A stretch of DNA of 61,775 bases, taken from NCBI GenBank assembly GCA_934486915.1, contig CAKSRC010000004.1, positions 1 to 61,775 of the forward strand, read 5' to 3'. This stretch comes from an uncultured Eubacteriales bacterium. GTDB taxonomy: Bacteria > Bacillota > Clostridia > Oscillospirales > Acutalibacteraceae. This document shows, in pieces, positions 61,279-61,775 of this stretch; within the stretch, counting starts at the first letter, position 1; each line of letters opens with the position of its first letter. The position numbers were made by a program, and so were the translations under genes. The notes under the pieces are model-generated. The model had not been told where the DNA came from. It saw only the letters and a program-made list of their open reading frames with translations, and ran no database searches.

Positions 61279-61775
61279 ATGTATGAAAATACAGAAAGGG
61301 AAAAAAATAGAGGGAAAAACGGATCGCCGTGAATTTCAGGCAAATTTCAATCGTAATGTACCAATAAATACTTCATATAAACTTTTAAAACTTGGTCAAT
61401 TTGAGACTTGTCCAACTATGGAAAATCGTGATGTTTCTAAAACTAATCTTACCAGATTTGCATTTGCTGACTTGGCAGATAAATTTAAAGATCATCAAAT
61501 GGACATGAATTCCGGTATTATTCCAATCTATGCATCAATTTACCATGATAACGGGGGTTGAACATAGTAGCCAATCCCTCCCCGTACATTTAATTGAAAT
61601 GGTAATAGAGGATACATACATAAACAAGTGGGGCAACAATAATTACTTTACCCGGAACTGTAAAGTCAATTGCAAATAATGCGTTTATAGATTGTACTCA
61701 ACTTAGAAAAGCTGTAATACCTAACAGAGTCCATCTTGGTGATAACGTATTTTTCGAGGTTGGTTGCCAAATCAT
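61279..61775 (+). pseudogene. Leucine-rich-repeat surface protein gene, frame-broken and cut by the window edge
   Basis: ATG at 61279 has AGGAG eight bases upstream, but its frame stops within 20 codons. The reading continues in a second frame (61283-61561: DRREFQANFNRNVPINTSYK and onward), then a third (GVEHSSQSLPVHLIEMVIED), then a frame with ITLPGTVKSIANNAF, IDCTQLRKAVIP and LGDNVFF, a BspA-type LRR_5 repeat. Each shift equals one extra base, and a homopolymer lies at each junction (A7 at 61301, G5 at 61553, G4 near 61630). Either a pseudogene or sequencing error. The C-terminal part lies outside the window. Confidence 0.55.

Overview
The window is AT-rich chromosomal DNA from a spore-forming anaerobe of the Firmicutes, most likely class Clostridia (possibly Oscillospirales/Ruminococcaceae-like; that finer placement is inference). 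The evidence is a Spo0A regulator, both dipicolinate synthase subunits, the YabP/YabQ/DivIC cluster, rubrerythrin, pyruvate phosphate dikinase, HPr kinase, WhiA, RapZ, RecD2 and the tig-clpP-clpX-lon-ysxC order. There are two intact tRNA genes (Ser-GGA and Arg-ACG) and no prophage, integrase, complete insertion sequence or CRISPR array.

Region 1 (1-9.1 kb, minus strand) is the accessory part. It holds three tandem paralogous secreted beta-helix proteins with an LPXTG-like C-terminal anchor. Each has its own terminator and the same promoter module: a 30-bp palindromic box exactly 10 bp upstream of a TTGAAA/17/TATAAT-type promoter. A MerR-family regulator with a 19-bp-spacer promoter lies directly upstream. 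Region 2 (9.2-13.2 kb) has tRNA-Ser, a 48-residue membrane peptide, a short M13-type metallopeptidase, a decayed tRNA-Ser fragment, ilvE and rubrerythrin.

Region 3 (13.3-26.4 kb, minus) is core: ppdK, then yabR-divIC-yabQ-yabP-rqcP (with a sigma-E-like promoter before yabP), a zinc-ribbon protein, a nucleoside kinase, hemZ, an MBL hydrolase, dtd, relA/spoT and recJ. Region 4 (26.6-36.3 kb, plus) is hprK-PHP-murB-rapZ-whiA-dnaE-pfkA plus an isochorismatase. tsf and rpsB follow on the minus strand.

Region 5 (38.4-47.9 kb) contains orphan and sporulation genes: an unrecognised Pro/Ser-rich protein, a 50-residue membrane protein, spo0A with a DUF6514-like partner, a zinc-ribbon/DUF2007-like membrane protein, dpaA-dpaB behind a consensus sigma-K promoter, rnhA, nifS-iscU, a Cys-rich probable coat protein, and a NifU-like/GGGtGRT pair.

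Region 6 (48-61.8 kb) has asnS, a strongly structured intergenic element that is partly repeated between rpsB and tsf, tRNA-Arg, an MreB-like protein with degenerate nucleotide-site motifs in an operon with comF and recD2, the trigger factor/Clp/Lon proteostasis block, and at the right edge a leucine-rich-repeat surface gene broken by apparent single-base homopolymer shifts. The most unusual signals are the beta-helix promoter module, the 82-bp dispersed repeat with its structured neighbour, the degenerate MreB, and the tRNA-Ser relic.
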